The notes beneath the pieces are model-generated. The model was not told the origin of the DNA and did not search any database. It saw nothing but the letters and a program-made list of their open reading frames with translations. 64,000 bases of DNA from Silene conica (taxonomy: Eukaryota; Streptophyta; Magnoliopsida; Caryophyllales; Caryophyllaceae): positions 4,326,269 through 4,390,268 of the forward strand of contig CM055311.2 in assembly GCA_029255685.2 (NCBI GenBank), in the 5' to 3' direction. Position 1 is the stretch's first letter, and the number at the start of each line of letters is the position of its first letter. Below, in pieces: positions 37,408-49,301 of the stretch. Made by a program: the position numbers and the translations under genes.

Positions 37408-38937
37408 TTTTTTTCGATAAAACTTTCATAATTCATGAACTACAAGAACAATCTTTAGTAAAGAAAAGTCAGAATGTCTCCGTGTGGTCTCGTTTCAAAC
37501 TACAACTTGTAAAATTGTCCTTCGACTCGTGTTTATAAATTGTCAGCAATTTACCACTTCAATGTTTTAAAATTTTCAAAATGTTTTCAAAGTGGAGATT
37601 ATCCATGGCAATTTTTGATGTTATAGTGACTGTTGCAACATGACAAATACTGTAGCTACGGGAGAATGGAATCCTGCCCGAATGTTCAATTGTTACGCAT
37701 TATATAAAAACCTCTCGTTTTGCAAGTCATTTATATTAACAATTTCATGATCGATGATGTAATGAGAGGGGATGTTAATGTACCTAAGTGATTTTGTCAA
37801 CTTATTGATACCTAGGAATGTTAAACGTCTTGTGAGGTATGATTTGTGTATATCTTGTGAGATATGTCAATGCTCCATGTTTAATTATGTAAATAAATTT
37901 TGTCCTATGTCTCTTCTATAATATGTTTACGAACATGAAACGTTTTAATTTGCCAATTATGAACTATGAGTCTCTTGCTTGCTTACATTGTGGTAAATAT
38001 ATTGATTTTGTGTTAAAATTTCAATGGGTGCAAGCGTTAGCTACTTTGATTCTGTTTTGCTGCGTAACACGATTTCTATCGATCCTAATACCCATGTTAT
38101 TGCTCGAGGTTATATGATTAGTTTGAGTTAGGTATAATGATACTGTATTAGATTGATTCCCTGTAGTCTACAAGTTCTTGTTTTATGCACTGTGGAATTA
38201 TAAGTATACATACAAGCATGTTAATGAAATTGGTAAAGGTACGTATAATGACATATTAAATAGCTGATGAGATTGAGTCTGAGGGGATAGAGTTGCTCGT
38301 GAGTTAACAAAGACCTTGGCTGTTTTGTATTGAGAGTGGGATTGCAGTTCAGTGTTATATCGAGTCGTTGCATTCTTTGACCTTGACACGTGGGTGAGTA
38401 GCCTAGCGTTTTGTTTTCTAAGTGTTGATCATATCATTTAATGGAATAACTGACAATATTGATATTGGAATTGAGATGAGAATTGTTACTGGCGTTAAGT
38501 TATGAGTTATTAGGCCGTTGTGCCATATTGTGTTAAGGTCCAGTGTGACCTTGGTTATTGAGTTATATTCAGAATTTGAGATCGATATTGAGATAGAAGT
38601 TTGAATTGCGGTTTTACTTCGCCAGTTCACTCACCCCTTGTCTTTGGTCTTAGATGCGACGATGAGTACGATACTTGGTTACTTGGAGTTAGATTTTATG
38701 AGATAAAGTAATGAGTGAGATGGAGTACTGTGTTAGAATGTTTATGGGGTTACGGGGATGTAACCATGTTTTAAGGAGGATATGATTGTAAAATCTTAAT
38801 GATTTATGATATGGCTAGTTGTTATGACATGACTAACTGATATGTCGTGACTATTTGAATATACTTGATAACCCTGCTGCGTATGTTATGCACTATATCG
38901 TGATTGTTGAAGTATCATGTGTTTCAGTTGTGTGTTA

Positions 38938-39088
38938 AACTTTGGGGACAAAGTTTTCTTAAGGGGGATAGAATGTAACATCTCGCGTTTCTTAAGCGTT
39001 ACTTGTGATTGTTCATGCTTGCTAAGTGTTTCTTTACCGTTATGGGGTGGTGAACTTTGGGACGAAGTTCATTCTAAGGAGGGAAGAC
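38938..39088 (+). promoter_or_regulatory. Duplicated 3' hairpin plus polypurine module of LARD-2
   Basis: First module: AACTTTG-GGGA-CAAAGTT, then TTAAGGGGG and TGTAACA (38975). Second module: GAACTTTG-GGA-CGAAGTTC, then AAGGAGGGAAGAC and the true LTR start TGTAACA (39089). The spacing between the two TGTAACA sites is about 114 bp. Confidence 0.75.
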
Positions 39089-41788
39089 TGTAACACTCCG
39101 TATTTTACCTTAATATTATTTATTATATTAGAGTGTTGATATTTTCTGGGCATTTATATTCGATAATTAATAATCGAATAAGCGTTTTATTATGTTGACG
39201 TTTTGGATAGTTATTTGGAAGGTGATATTCGATAATTAAAGTATCGAATAATGTTGTTATACTTTATGTGTTATAAGTGAAATATCGTATATGAGTATTA
39301 GTAATATATCGTGTCGTGGGTAACGGGATTGGGCCTTGAAGTGCGTAAAATATAGCAGCCCAACTCGACAGACCACACAATAACACAAACACCTCACAAA
39401 TGCCTATGCCGTCACAAAAACTCAACCCAAACCCTACCCCTAACCTAATAACCGTCTGACATAAGCACCCAAACTTGCTGCCGCCACATCTGGGATTACC
39501 ATGGACGGTTTTACACGGTGGTTAAACGGTCCTAGGGTTGTTCGTTTACGCTAGGAAAAGGGTATGTTGCTATCGCTGTTTATCGCAGTTTCTGTGCTCC
39601 TCTTATTTCGCAGTTTGTATCTCGTGTAATCAAGATATATTTCTGATTGTTATGTAATGATAGTCTAGGATGTATAACAATGGTATGTTGACCATAGTGG
39701 GGTTGTCGTTGGCCACCTAGGACCGTCGTATGCGTGGTTTTGGTAGCGTGTGTCGGCTGTTTTGCTTTCGTTTTCATAACAGAGTCCCTGAACGTGAATC
39801 TTTGCACTGGTTTCGACCTTTATTCTATTTAAAATCGCGATGGGCGTTAGAGTACCTTGTAAGGTGGTAGTCAGGCTGTGGGCGTGGTGGTTTTCATGGT
39901 GGGTTTCTGTGTCTTATAGCAGTGTTAAGGGGAGTGTCGTTTTGCTTGTCGGTTTTGTGTCGAAACAGTGGGAAACAGGGGTTGTGGGCTGCTGGATTTC
40001 AAGGTGACTGTTTGGGTGGTGGCTGCTGTGTCGACCTCCACTGCTTCCTCCCATGGAACCACCGAGGCTCAGGGGTGATCCTGGTGGTGCCACTGGAGAA
40101 GGCGGAGGCTGCTGCTGGTGTTAGTCGGGTTGTTTTGGTATGGTGTCTTAGTGAGTTCGGATTTTGGGGTTGTGACCACGGGTGTTTGTAGCTAGTGTCG
40201 AGGTCCGGTGGGGACGAGTCAAGGGAGGAGGTTGACGTCAATGGGTGGTCCATGGTTCGGTGATAGCAGCCACGGTGGTTAGGTGGTGGTCTAGGCGACG
40301 TAAGGTGGTTGATGGGGCGTGTTTTAGGGCTGTCAGAGGCTGAAGTCGTGGGGGCATGTTCTTGCTACTGGATTGTTTGCGTAAACGTGTGTTGCTAATC
40401 TTTATCTTTGTCGTGTTTAGTTCACTAGTTTGATTGTTTTATTATTATTATTATTATTATAATTATTATTATTATTATTATTATTATTACAATTATATGT
40501 TGTTGTTAATCTTATATTATTATTATTGTTGGTTTTGTGATTTGAGTATGTTGTTTATTAAAGTTTAGTAATTGTTATTAGTATTGAATATTGTCATTGG
40601 TAGGATGTTAATGGTTATTGTATGGTAATATTACTAGCAATGTTTTCACCATTGGATTGTTATATGGATAACAAATAATGATAAGGATATTATTAATATT
40701 ATTAGTAAGGCTTGTTTAACCTTAATGTTGTAATGTTATTATTATGAACTTATAATTGTATGGTCATATGTTATATATGGTTATTTGAGTTCTTGCTAAA
40801 CTTAGTAAGTCGACATATGAAGTAAGCCTATTTTAGTAAGTTTATAATTGGCTAATGCTGATTGATGTGAATAATGAGTTAATGTTAATTGATATGTATA
40901 ATTACTTTTTGTGACAAGTAAATCGTTATGAACTTGATCAAGTAAGCTTTTAGTGGTGGTTGGTGGTACGAATAGAATTTTATAGTAAGTACTATTTATA
41001 GGAACCGAGCTCGAAGAGGAATATTTCTGGCAGCTGTTCGGTTATCGTTCTGCAAATCGAGGTAGGGGAATTACTGTGCATATAATGACGATGACTTGGT
41101 TGATTGATGTTAAGCATGGTTATTTTACATATCATATGACTTGGAATTTTGTGTTATTTGTTTATATATATATGCATCTGTGATACGATATGAGGTGATG
41201 AGAAATGGGCGTTGTGATCGGTGCGGAGTTCATTGGCGTTGTGATCGGTGCGGAGTTAATTGGCGTTGTGATCGGTGCGGAGTTATTGGGCCTTATGATC
41301 GGTGCGAAGTTATTGGGCCTTGTGATCGGTGCGGAGTTAATGGGCCATGTGATCGGTGCGGAGTTAATGGGCCTTGTGATTCGGAGTGGAGATGTTTGAC
41401 TTTCTATTTATAGTAATGTTTGGTTGTTTGTTTTTCCTCTACTCAACCTCGTGGTTGACCCTGTGTATTCGTGAGACACCTGTGATGATCCGTGATGGGG
41501 AGCAGTTTTGACAGGAAAGGCGGTGCTGTGGGAGCATGGGATGGCGTGAGCACTTGGATGGACCGACTTAGATGTAGATCACATACTTTGTAGTTATCAG
41601 TTGTACTTTAATTCCGCTGTGTAGTATTTGTAACATCGAAGTTTAAATTTTTATCAGTTTTTATATAAAGTATTTTGGTTTAATTTGATTTACTTTGTTA
41701 TTCAATATCTCGGATATTCTGAGATGGTAACAGCTCAATTTACTGAGGATGTCTTGCCAAAGGCTCCTTAATAAATCGGGGTGTTACA
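39089..41788 (+). repeat. LARD-2 3' LTR
   Basis: Nearly identical to 29836-32644 over its length; 2700 bp, shorter mainly because of the smaller (TTA)n tract. 27-bp minisatellite at about 41205-41385; hairpin TCAACC-TCGT-GGTTGA at 41443-41458. Confidence 0.93.
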
Positions 41789-41793
41789 TAGAA

Positions 41794-42267
41794 TTTAATC
41801 GAAAACATAAATAATGACCACAGATTTACATACCTAATATCCAATAGCAGAAGGCATTAGAAAACTGGTATTGTTTTATTCGAAGGAATTGGGGATGCAG
41901 AAGAAATTGGGGATGCAGAAGAAATGATTCGAAGGAAAGACGCCGGAGATTCGAAGGAATTGGTGTTTGGTACTGTTTTATTCGAAGGAAACACAGGAAT
42001 TGGTGTTTGGTACTGTGTTTTATTCTATTTGAATTGGTAAAGTATGTAGATAGCGCGAGGTAATTAGTTATTTTCTTTTTTATTTTATTGTTTCATTATA
42101 TTGTACTATTTGCTGCGTTATTTGCCATAAACGCCGCAAATAGACTATTTGAGGCATTTTTTATAAAAAAAACGCCGCAAATGGTTAAATGAATGTAAAA
42201 AAAAAATTGTTGCTATTTCTGTAAAACACCGCAAATAAATAGCCGCAAATAACTATTTTTCTACTAG
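41794..42267 (-). repeat. CACTA-2 5' terminal region
   Basis: Terminal CACTAGTAGAAAAATAG (42267 inward) and direct/inverted sub-terminal TTTGCGGC motifs to about 42110. Then a stretch with repeated GAAGGAATTGG units (41880-41990), likely untranslated leader of the transposase gene. Confidence 0.75.
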
Positions 42268-42961
42268 TGAGGATTTTGTTTTCCCATACCGTTGTATTGC
42301 TATTGAGATAGGGTTTCCCTACTTAGTTTCTGTGTAATGATGATTGTGACGATACTGTCTTATTACCTGATATCACTGTATTATTGTATGTTTATTGAGA
42401 TTAAAAGGGTAAAGTGTGGGACCGTTGCGGGAACGGATCTCACTCCTACGATCGCTCTTCGTGGGACCCGCCATAGAGAGGATGTACACTTTAATGGTCT
42501 AGCTACCCCTTGTTGCGGTAAGTGGGGGAGTTGATTGGTGTGGGGCTAAAGGCCACCGCGGATGTTGTGTAACAGTAATAGCAGTGTTGATGTTAAAAGA
42601 TTGTGTTGTGCTTTAGTATTGTATCTGTCTTATCATTCAGTTGCTAATGCTTTTTGTGTTTTACTGTGATGATCCATGTATTGGTTAGCAGAGTCTCAGG
42701 TTCGTAGATGAGCAATGCTTGCTGGCTTGGGAGGTGAGAACACATACAGTTTGTAGAGTCTTATGAGTCTTAGCTTCCGCATGTGTTTTTGTTTACAGTT
42801 TTGGTTGGCAGACGGTTGTATTTCACATTTAAACTTTGGTACTTTACTTATAATAAAGTGGCTATTGTTGTTTATCTTATACTGTAACTCAGGTAACTGA
42901 GATGGTAATGTCATCATAGTCTGATGGTCCTATCTAAAGGCCTTGGTTATGAGGGTGTTAC
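42268..42961 (+). repeat. Gypsy-type LTR, 3' part
   Basis: Ends GAGGGTGTTACA at 42961 and has the ACTGAGATGGTAA block that also lies near the end of the LARD LTRs, but the rest differs, so it is a different family. CACTA-2 lies at its left edge; its right end interrupts a copia gag at 42962. Confidence 0.55.
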
Positions 42962-43641
42962 AATGGCGGTGGAGGAATCCTCTTGAGCAATTTGACGATG
43001 GAGTTCCAACTCGAACATACTCAGAGCTGTTTCAAAAGTGGGCAGAGTTTGGTTGATATAGGAGGCAACTGTATCATAAGAGGAGGGAAGACCACTGACG
43101 AGGTGAAGGACAAGTCGTTGACAGCCGCGCCCACATCCTTTATCTGACCATCGAGGTCCTGGAGGCGTTGATAGTAGGCATCAAGGGATGCCATGTTTGT
43201 GAGTTTCAGAGTGTTGAACTCGTGTTCCAAAGCCGCAACACAAGCACCTTTGTTGTTGAGAAAGATGTTCTCGACTCGTAACCAAGCTTCACGCGCGGTG
43301 GACTCGTCTTCAAGGACCCGAGGAAGGAGATCATCACTCATGGTTCCATAAATCCATTGAAGGACATGTGCATCAATTTGACACCACTCATCATACTTGT
43401 CGGCATCAGGCGACAGTGGCGTGGTGGCGTCAATAAGCGAGAGGACTTTATGACTCTTAGCTTGAAGAGTGAAGAGCCGAACCCAAGATGTGTATGTCAC
43501 TTTGGAGTCATCAAGAACGTGGACTTTGTTGTGAATATTGGAAACAGTGATGACGGGATGCAAGGCGGATCTTGTAGGGGTGCATTGATCACCCTTGTCA
43601 CCCATCGAGATGGGAGGGAGAGTTGTGGGGGAGGATAACAA
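42962..43641 (-). pseudogene. Copia gag fragment
   Basis: Antisense UBN2-type gag related to the one at 51304-52065 (shared blocks WIYGT, LLPRVLEDEST, FLNNKGAC, YYQRLQDL). Start at 43641 or at the internal MGDKGDQC (about 43605), which lines up with the related gag start. The frame shifts near 43090 and the remaining gag (LELHRQIAQED) runs on to 42962, where a gypsy LTR cuts it. The CCHC knuckle and all of pol are missing. Confidence 0.85.
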
Positions 43642-43681
43642 GTCTGAGATGCCGAAGCAAGAAAAGCAAAGGTTTCGGAAA

Positions 43682-43850
43682 CTAGTCTGATACCATGGTA
43701 ATGTATAATCCCCTGATTAGGGTGAGCTTATGTTATTGATATATATAAGGAAATTACAAAGGGATACGAAATCCCAAGAGATTAGGAAATCCCAAGAGAT
43801 ACAAGTATAAGTACAAACTTAAATACAAACAGCTCTCCCTATTAAGTTTA
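43682..43850 (-). repeat. Primer site and 5' LTR fragment of the copia gag fragment
   Basis: On the minus strand TGGTATCAGACTAG (43695-43682) is the primer site; the LTR lies at 43696 to about 43850 and ends ATTACCA. The outer boundary is uncertain. The layout matches the copia element at 47541-52322 (short LTR, primer site, gag). Confidence 0.65.
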
Positions 43851-44088
43851 TTAACCCGTATAAACGTGCTAGATGAACGTCTCAACCAAAATTTTAATGT
43901 CATAGTTGAGGTCCACGATACCATACGCTGAAATTCCACTTTGTGAGAGATATTGGAGGTTATGTTAGATGAGCAGTAGAGTTATTGAGAGCAATTTTTT
44001 TAATTGGAGGACTAATATTGTAGAAAAAGCCAATTTTATATACGGACTATACAATAATTATAAAGTTGGGATTTTGAATGAAGTTTGG

Positions 44089-45718
44089 TTAAGCAACATT
44101 AGACGGAAACCAATATTGATCGGAAAACAAACTTGTATCACACATTACGTCCATTTCCAAACCCTCCAAACCCGCAAACAAGTCATCAAAATCTTGATCC
44201 CAGTGGACATGAATCGTGTCTTTTGCTGTGGTTGGCGCAGACGTTGTTCGAGTGGTGTTGGTATTAGAGGTGGACATGCCAAGTGAGGAAGCATGGAATC
44301 TTCGAGAAGTGCGACCGGCTTGAGAGGGGCGGTGACTAGGGTAAGGATGAATGTGATCATCAATGTAAGTTATGAGGAAGTTGCCAGGATCCGTACAACT
44401 TTGCTCAACTTGTTTTCTTGCTAAACAACCCCCTGCGTTACTACTACATCTGTAGTAGCTCCTGTTTTAATTCAGCAACACCCACAACATTAGTAAGAAC
44501 AAACCCGCATCACTGATTCGCAGTGGAGTCAGCGGAAAACAATTGTAAGAACAAACCTTGGAAAAGGCGAACCCTTGATGAGTTTTTCGCCATATTTTCT
44601 CCAATTCCACTTATCAAAAGCTACTCGATCTCCCGTTGCTTCATGAACTGAAGTCTTTTTGTGTTTATTTCTCCTGTCCAGTAATGTGCAAATCAGAATT
44701 AAATCAATGGAATCAATGGACGGTAATGTATAAATAAATACTTTCTCCATTCCAATTTTGTTATTTTTATATTTCAACTAGAAACTATTAACCTATTTCT
44801 AAATGTAATAGATAAAAATAGTAAGTTTTCCATTATACATTTATACCCCTACTTAAATAACTTCTCTTTTTCTCATTTTATTACTAATATTTTGTTTTAT
44901 GTTCATTAGCCTTTGACAAGTTTTAAGGCTTAACCAGAACCAAGAGACTAACACCCACCACAAAAAAAAAAAAAAGCACATTTGCGACGGACTAGTTGCA
45001 ACGGAACAGAATTCCGTCGCAAAATAACGCTTGCGACGGGTTTTATGCTTGCGATGGAATTTGCGACGGACCATAAACTTTCAACCCGCTCAGAAAAAGT
45101 CAAATGACGTGAAAATTTGCGACGTAAGTCAATTTTTAAATATTGACCAAAGTTACGTCAGTCAAGCTTTGGGACGGAAATCCGAGAACACTAAAAATAC
45201 TAGGCTAACACGTACCACTTGGTTACGAGCATTTATGGTTGTTTACTTCGGTTAAACGAGGACAATAAAAATGGAATGCATGGAGCATAATGATAAACCT
45301 AAGGATTTTACAGGAGAGTAACAAACCTTCTTTTAGGTGCCCTGGCTGAATTGTTTGCATATGAAAGATGATGTACTATTTTTTGGTTAGGGTCATGAGT
45401 AGCAAATTCCGAGAGCTTATCATCGTCAGTGGCTGCGACCATGGTAGTATCTGGGATATCATGAGGGGAAGAAATGTTTGAAAAGTTTTGAGAAATAGGG
45501 GTGCAAATTTGGTGAAGCTCATCAAGGAGAAGATGAGTTGCATTATTATTATGTTGGTTATTGTAGTAATCTTGAAGCCATGAATAAGTAAGTGGCGTAT
45601 CTGTATCCGTATTGGTATTGGTATGCACAATAATGTTACTAACTTTGGATTGTTGTTTGACAATGGCTTTTAAATCCCAATCATCACATCTCTCAAAGTT
45701 AAGCTCACTCATTTTCAT
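44089..45718 (-). CDS. WRKY transcription factor, group IIe (WRKY22/29-like), three exons
   Basis: Host gene for a nuclear DNA-binding protein; family members bind W-boxes (TTGAC) and often act in defence and stress signalling. Exon 1 is 45718-45327, exon 2 is 44673-44557, exon 3 is 44461-44089; introns of 653 and 95 bp have GT-AG ends, and intron 2 splits the Arg codon in the PFPR position, the conserved intron site of this WRKY class. Total 293 residues. The N-terminus has DDWDLKAIV, as in WRKY22-type proteins; a basic stretch APKRRRNKHKK across the exon 1/2 junction is a likely nuclear signal. The domain core is WNWRKYGEK (usual WRKYGQK) and the zinc finger is C-X6-C-X23-H-X-H (usual C-X5-C). 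An acidic C-terminal segment DQDFDDLFAGLEGLE follows. No stops or frameshifts after splicing, so it may be active. Confidence 0.92.
44950..45170. repeat. Transposon-like fragment in WRKY intron 1
   Basis: A CACCACAAAAAAA start (44956) is followed by several copies of TTTGCGACGGA in both orientations, like the sub-terminal repeats of CACTA elements. I find only one end, so it is a fragment or a degenerate MITE. Confidence 0.45.
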
Positions 45719-45719
45719 A

Positions 45720-45723
45720 CAAG

Positions 45724-45756
<33 letters not shown>

Positions 45757-45757
45757 G
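45720..45757 (-). repeat. (TAA)n microsatellite in the WRKY 5' UTR
   Basis: About 11 trinucleotide units directly upstream of the start codon (on the sense strand AATAATAAT up to AAACTTGTATG). Its length could vary between individuals. Confidence 0.85.
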
Positions 45758-45812
45758 ATGGAGTTGATTTGTTATATAATGAGTAAGTGGACTTTGATGA
45801 AGGCCGGAGTTG

Positions 45813-45890
45813 TATTTATAGGGAGAGAGAACTTGGTGCATTATGCAATTAGATTATGATAAGTAAGGTTGACTTAATAAGTCCGTCAAA
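45813..45890 (-). promoter_or_regulatory. WRKY gene core promoter: TATA box and paired W-boxes
   Basis: TATAAATA at 45820-45813, about 95 bp before the ATG. About 50-70 bp further upstream are two W-box cores: TTGACT on the plus strand (45869-45874) and TTGACG on the minus strand (45889-45884). Paired W-boxes in WRKY promoters commonly mediate auto- or cross-regulation. Confidence 0.65.
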
Positions 45891-45894
45891 GCCT

Positions 45895-46431
45895 TTGGAT
45901 CTTTATGCGATTTGAGTATATTTTAAGCGTATGAGAGACGGTGTTTTAGTATGAGACATGAGTAGCGGTTTTTTTGAAGATTAATTAGTTATTCATAAAA
46001 TGGGTACGATTGTTAAGAAAATATGTACTAAATAAAAAAGATATTTTGGGTTCACAAATAATAATGAAACGGATATAAAAATATATATAAAAGGTACTTT
46101 AGAAGTGATTTCTCAATAACTTAATGAGATACCATCTCTCCAAAAATTTGCATATTTTTTATTATCACTTTATTGTTTTGTCCGTAATATTAATGTCCGT
46201 TTGTTGCCCTGGTAATAGTGTTTGTTACGATAAGCTCTTGTAGCTTGTTTAATTTATTTTTATTATTTGTTTAACTTTACCATAACAAAAAAAATTGAGT
46301 AGCATAATCCAGCTACTAGTCATTTTTTTCTTTTATTTGCAGTTCAAGGAAGAATAGTAAATATTTCAAAAAAAATTAAAAAAACAAACAGTCTAATAAT
46401 ATCACATTGTATTTTTATAATTAGTAAGTTT
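45895..46431. other. Upstream region of the WRKY gene, no further genes seen
   Basis: AT-rich, no coding signal. Confidence 0.4.
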
Positions 46432-46612
46432 TGCTTGCGACGGGTCACTATTTGTGACGGATATTTTGTGAGATAAAATGGATATAAAATGAGTTAGTGG
46501 AGAAAGGGGGCCACATGAATAGTGTTGGAGAGAGAGAAAAAGTGGGTATTTTGTGAGAGAAAACGGTATCCGTCACAAGCTTGCGACGGATAGTGCCGTT
46601 GCAAATAAGAAT
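46432..46612. mobile_element. Foldback MITE-like element upstream of the WRKY gene
   Basis: Ends are imperfect inverted repeats built of TTGCGACGG and GTGACGGATA on the left (46435-46465) and their complements on the right (TATCCGTCAC, CTTGCGACGG, CCGTTGCAA at 46567-46606). The middle is purine-rich (GAGAGAGAGAAAAAG). About 180 bp, no coding capacity. Superfamily not assigned. Confidence 0.6.
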
Positions 46613-47540
46613 TTGTGTTTTATAATTATACAAAGTACTATTAGCTTGGCCATTTAATGACAAATATGTTTTTTGCACAAATATTAAGAAAGATGTTAAA
46701 AATTATTGAAAGTACAATTGGAAGTGTGTAAGATAATTTTTTTATTTATTTAAATGTGTGATGGTTGATTAAGGGTGAGTCATTTAATGACATTTTATGT
46801 AAATAATTGGTGTTCATAAGGATAATTTAGTAATTTTCTTGTCTTTATTAAGAAAGTGTTAGTTTGGATATGAATGGATTAAAATGGAATATGTGTAGGT
46901 TGGATTTGAATGGTCGGAGAAAGTATGTAATATTTTACGTAATTCTTATAACGATAAGAAAGTGGAATGAACTCGTATAAATAAAACGGAATAGATTTAA
47001 ATCAGTTTTACAATACATATTGTAGACTAAATCATTTTTGAAATTGTAGAAAATCATGAAAAAGTAAATTGCAAATTGCAAAGTGTATTTTTGTCCAATT
47101 ATTTAGTGTCACAAAAGTATAGCACTGGGTCAGCAAATGTAGGTAGTTGTTAATTGTGCAATATGCATGCAAGTTGCATTAGATAGAGTGGTACGAGCTT
47201 GTGTAGTCCGCAAGCGTGTTGAAAAAAGATGCCAAATATCGCAACATGCAATAACGTCAACCACGTCACACTACCCTAACTTTATTTATAAATTTTGATT
47301 TCACACCGTCATTATCCATATTAAGCGTAAAATAAATCAAATAATACATATCAAATCACCCAACTTATCACCTAAAAAATGGCTATTTTTTATCTTTATT
47401 ACCACCACTTGGTAGTATTCGAATTATACCCGTCTTAAACAAAACTTACTGATCTTTATTACTCGTATCAACCCAAACTTACCTTTCATTTTAAATTGGC
47501 TTGATTGACTGTGAAGGTAGAAGTAAAATTTTGAGATAAT
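46613..47540. other. Intergenic, nothing recognised
   Basis: AT-rich sequence between the MITE and the copia element; no domain, RNA or terminal repeat recognised. Confidence 0.4.
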
Positions 47541-47685
47541 TGTTAGTTTGTAATTCCTGAATGGGTGATTCTCTCTTCATCATTATCTATAGTAGGATAA
47601 AGGAACGGTTACAAGAGATCGCGATAACGAAAAGACGCTAGCTTAAATGATACAATAAGTATGCTAATAATTATGCACTAATACA
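47541..47685 (-). repeat. 3' LTR of the copia element
   Basis: On the minus strand starts TGTATTAGTGCATAATTATT (47685), ends ACAAACTAACA (47541). Matches 52180-52322 with scattered differences and a small indel. Confidence 0.88.
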
Positions 47686-47689
47686 CCCT

Positions 47690-49301
47690 GCAGTTGGAGC
47701 GGGAAGAGGCTGAGCGCTCAAGCTGGATCGAAAGCGCGTGAAGAGAAAACACGAAAGTCCTTTGGTAAAGATATCAACATATTGATAATCGGCAGGAATA
47801 TGAAGGACTCGGACATGACCAACCTGAACCTTTCGCGCACAAAATGTATGTCAAGCTCAATATGCTTTGTGCGCTAATGTTGTACGGGGTTGCCGACAAG
47901 ATAAACAGTGGAAACTTTGTCACAATAAACAAGAGCGGCGCGAGAAATGGGAACCTTAAGTTCAAAAAGTAAATTGCGGAGCCAACTTGTTTCGGACACA
48001 GCATTAGCAACACCACAGTATTTGGCCTCTGCACTAGAGCGAGAAATGGTGGCCTGGCGCTTAGAGGACCACGACACAAGATTAGTGCCAAGAAAAACAC
48101 AATAGCCTGATGTAGAACGACGGGAATCAGGGCATCCACCCCAGTCAGCATCTAAATAGGACGTGAGATTGAAAGAAGATGATTTGGAAAGTGTAAGGCC
48201 ATAAGAAAGAGTCCCCTTGACATAACGCAACAGACATTTCAAGAAATGAAAATGTGGTTCACGCGGAGCATGCATGAAAAGGCAAACCTGCTGGACTGCA
48301 TATGCAATGCCAGGTCGAGTGATAGTCAAATACTAGAGAGCCCCAGCCAAGCTGCGATACAGAGTTGGATCATAAATAAGGGGGTCGGCAGTTGCACTGA
48401 GCTTAGAACCAACATCCACGGGAGTATTTGAGGGATTGCATGAGGACATAGAGGCACGACTCAAAATACTCTCTACATATCTGCCCTGTGATAAAAATAA
48501 GCCTGATGCATGGCGGGAAACAGTGATGCCCAAAAAATGATGGAGAGTGTCCAAGTCTGTCATAAAAAACTCCTGAGATAATGAGGCAATAAAAGGCTGC
48601 AAGAGTGTCGAATTAGAGGCAGTTAAAATGATATCATCCACATATAAAAGAATGTAGGCCATGTCGGATCCAGACTGATAGATAAAATACGATGTATCAC
48701 ACACGCTGCTGTGAAAACCCTGGGACGTGACAAAAGTGGCAAAGCGCTGAAACCAGGCACGTTGGGCTTGTTTGAGCCCGTATAAGGATTTTCGCAAACG
48801 ACAGACATGAGAGGGGGAATATTTTTCAACAAACCCCGGTGGTTGATGCATATAAACTGTCTCAGCTAAATCATCATGTAAGAAGACATTCTTGACGTCA
48901 AGCTGATGAATGGGCCAAGAACGAGAAATAGCCAAGCTAAAAACAGTACGAATAGTCGTCGGTTTGACAACAGAACTAAAGGTCTCATCACAATCCACAC
49001 CAACCTATTGAGATTTCCCATTAACCACAAGACGAGCTTTGTAACGTTGCAACGGACCAACACTATGAAATTTGTGACGATATAACCAGTGGCAACGAAT
49101 CACATTAGCGTCACTAGGACGTTGCACCAACTCCCAAGTTTGATTTTCCTGTAAAGCACGAAATTCTTCCTGCATAGCAATATCCCAATTCAGATCACGG
49201 AGAGCCTCGGTGGGTAATTTGGGTAAGGGTGAGATGGGAGGTGGAGGGGCGGCTAAGAAGGATTTAGGTTTGAAAATACCGTTCATAGCACGAGTGGACA
49301 T
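47690..49301 (-). pseudogene. Copia reverse transcriptase and RNase H
   Basis: Copies element RNA to DNA. From 49301: ALRDLNWDIAMQEEF and WLYRHKF with the start of the RVT_2 domain, ARLVVNG, then a TAG stop at about 49005. The frame continues with ETFSSVVKPTTIR, LDVKNVFLHDDL, LYGLKQAQRAW and the catalytic YVDD box (YVDDIILTAS, near 48635), down to another TAG at about 48333. RNase H follows (48329-47870) with LDADWGGCPDSRRSTSGY and SSAEAKYCGV; a further TAG lies at about 47872, after which the frame would continue as TKHIELDIHFVRER to near 47700. All three stops sit where Gln (CAG) is usual. Confidence 0.9.

Larger units (their letters stand above)
35442..39088 (+). other. LARD-2 non-coding internal region
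   Basis: No gag or pol motif in any frame. Visible structure: a 141-bp triplication (35526-35948), poly-A/(TA)n (36700-36742), a TTTA tetranucleotide repeat (37372-37408), and near the 3' end two hairpin plus purine modules (38938-38985 and 39053-39088). Confidence 0.8.
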
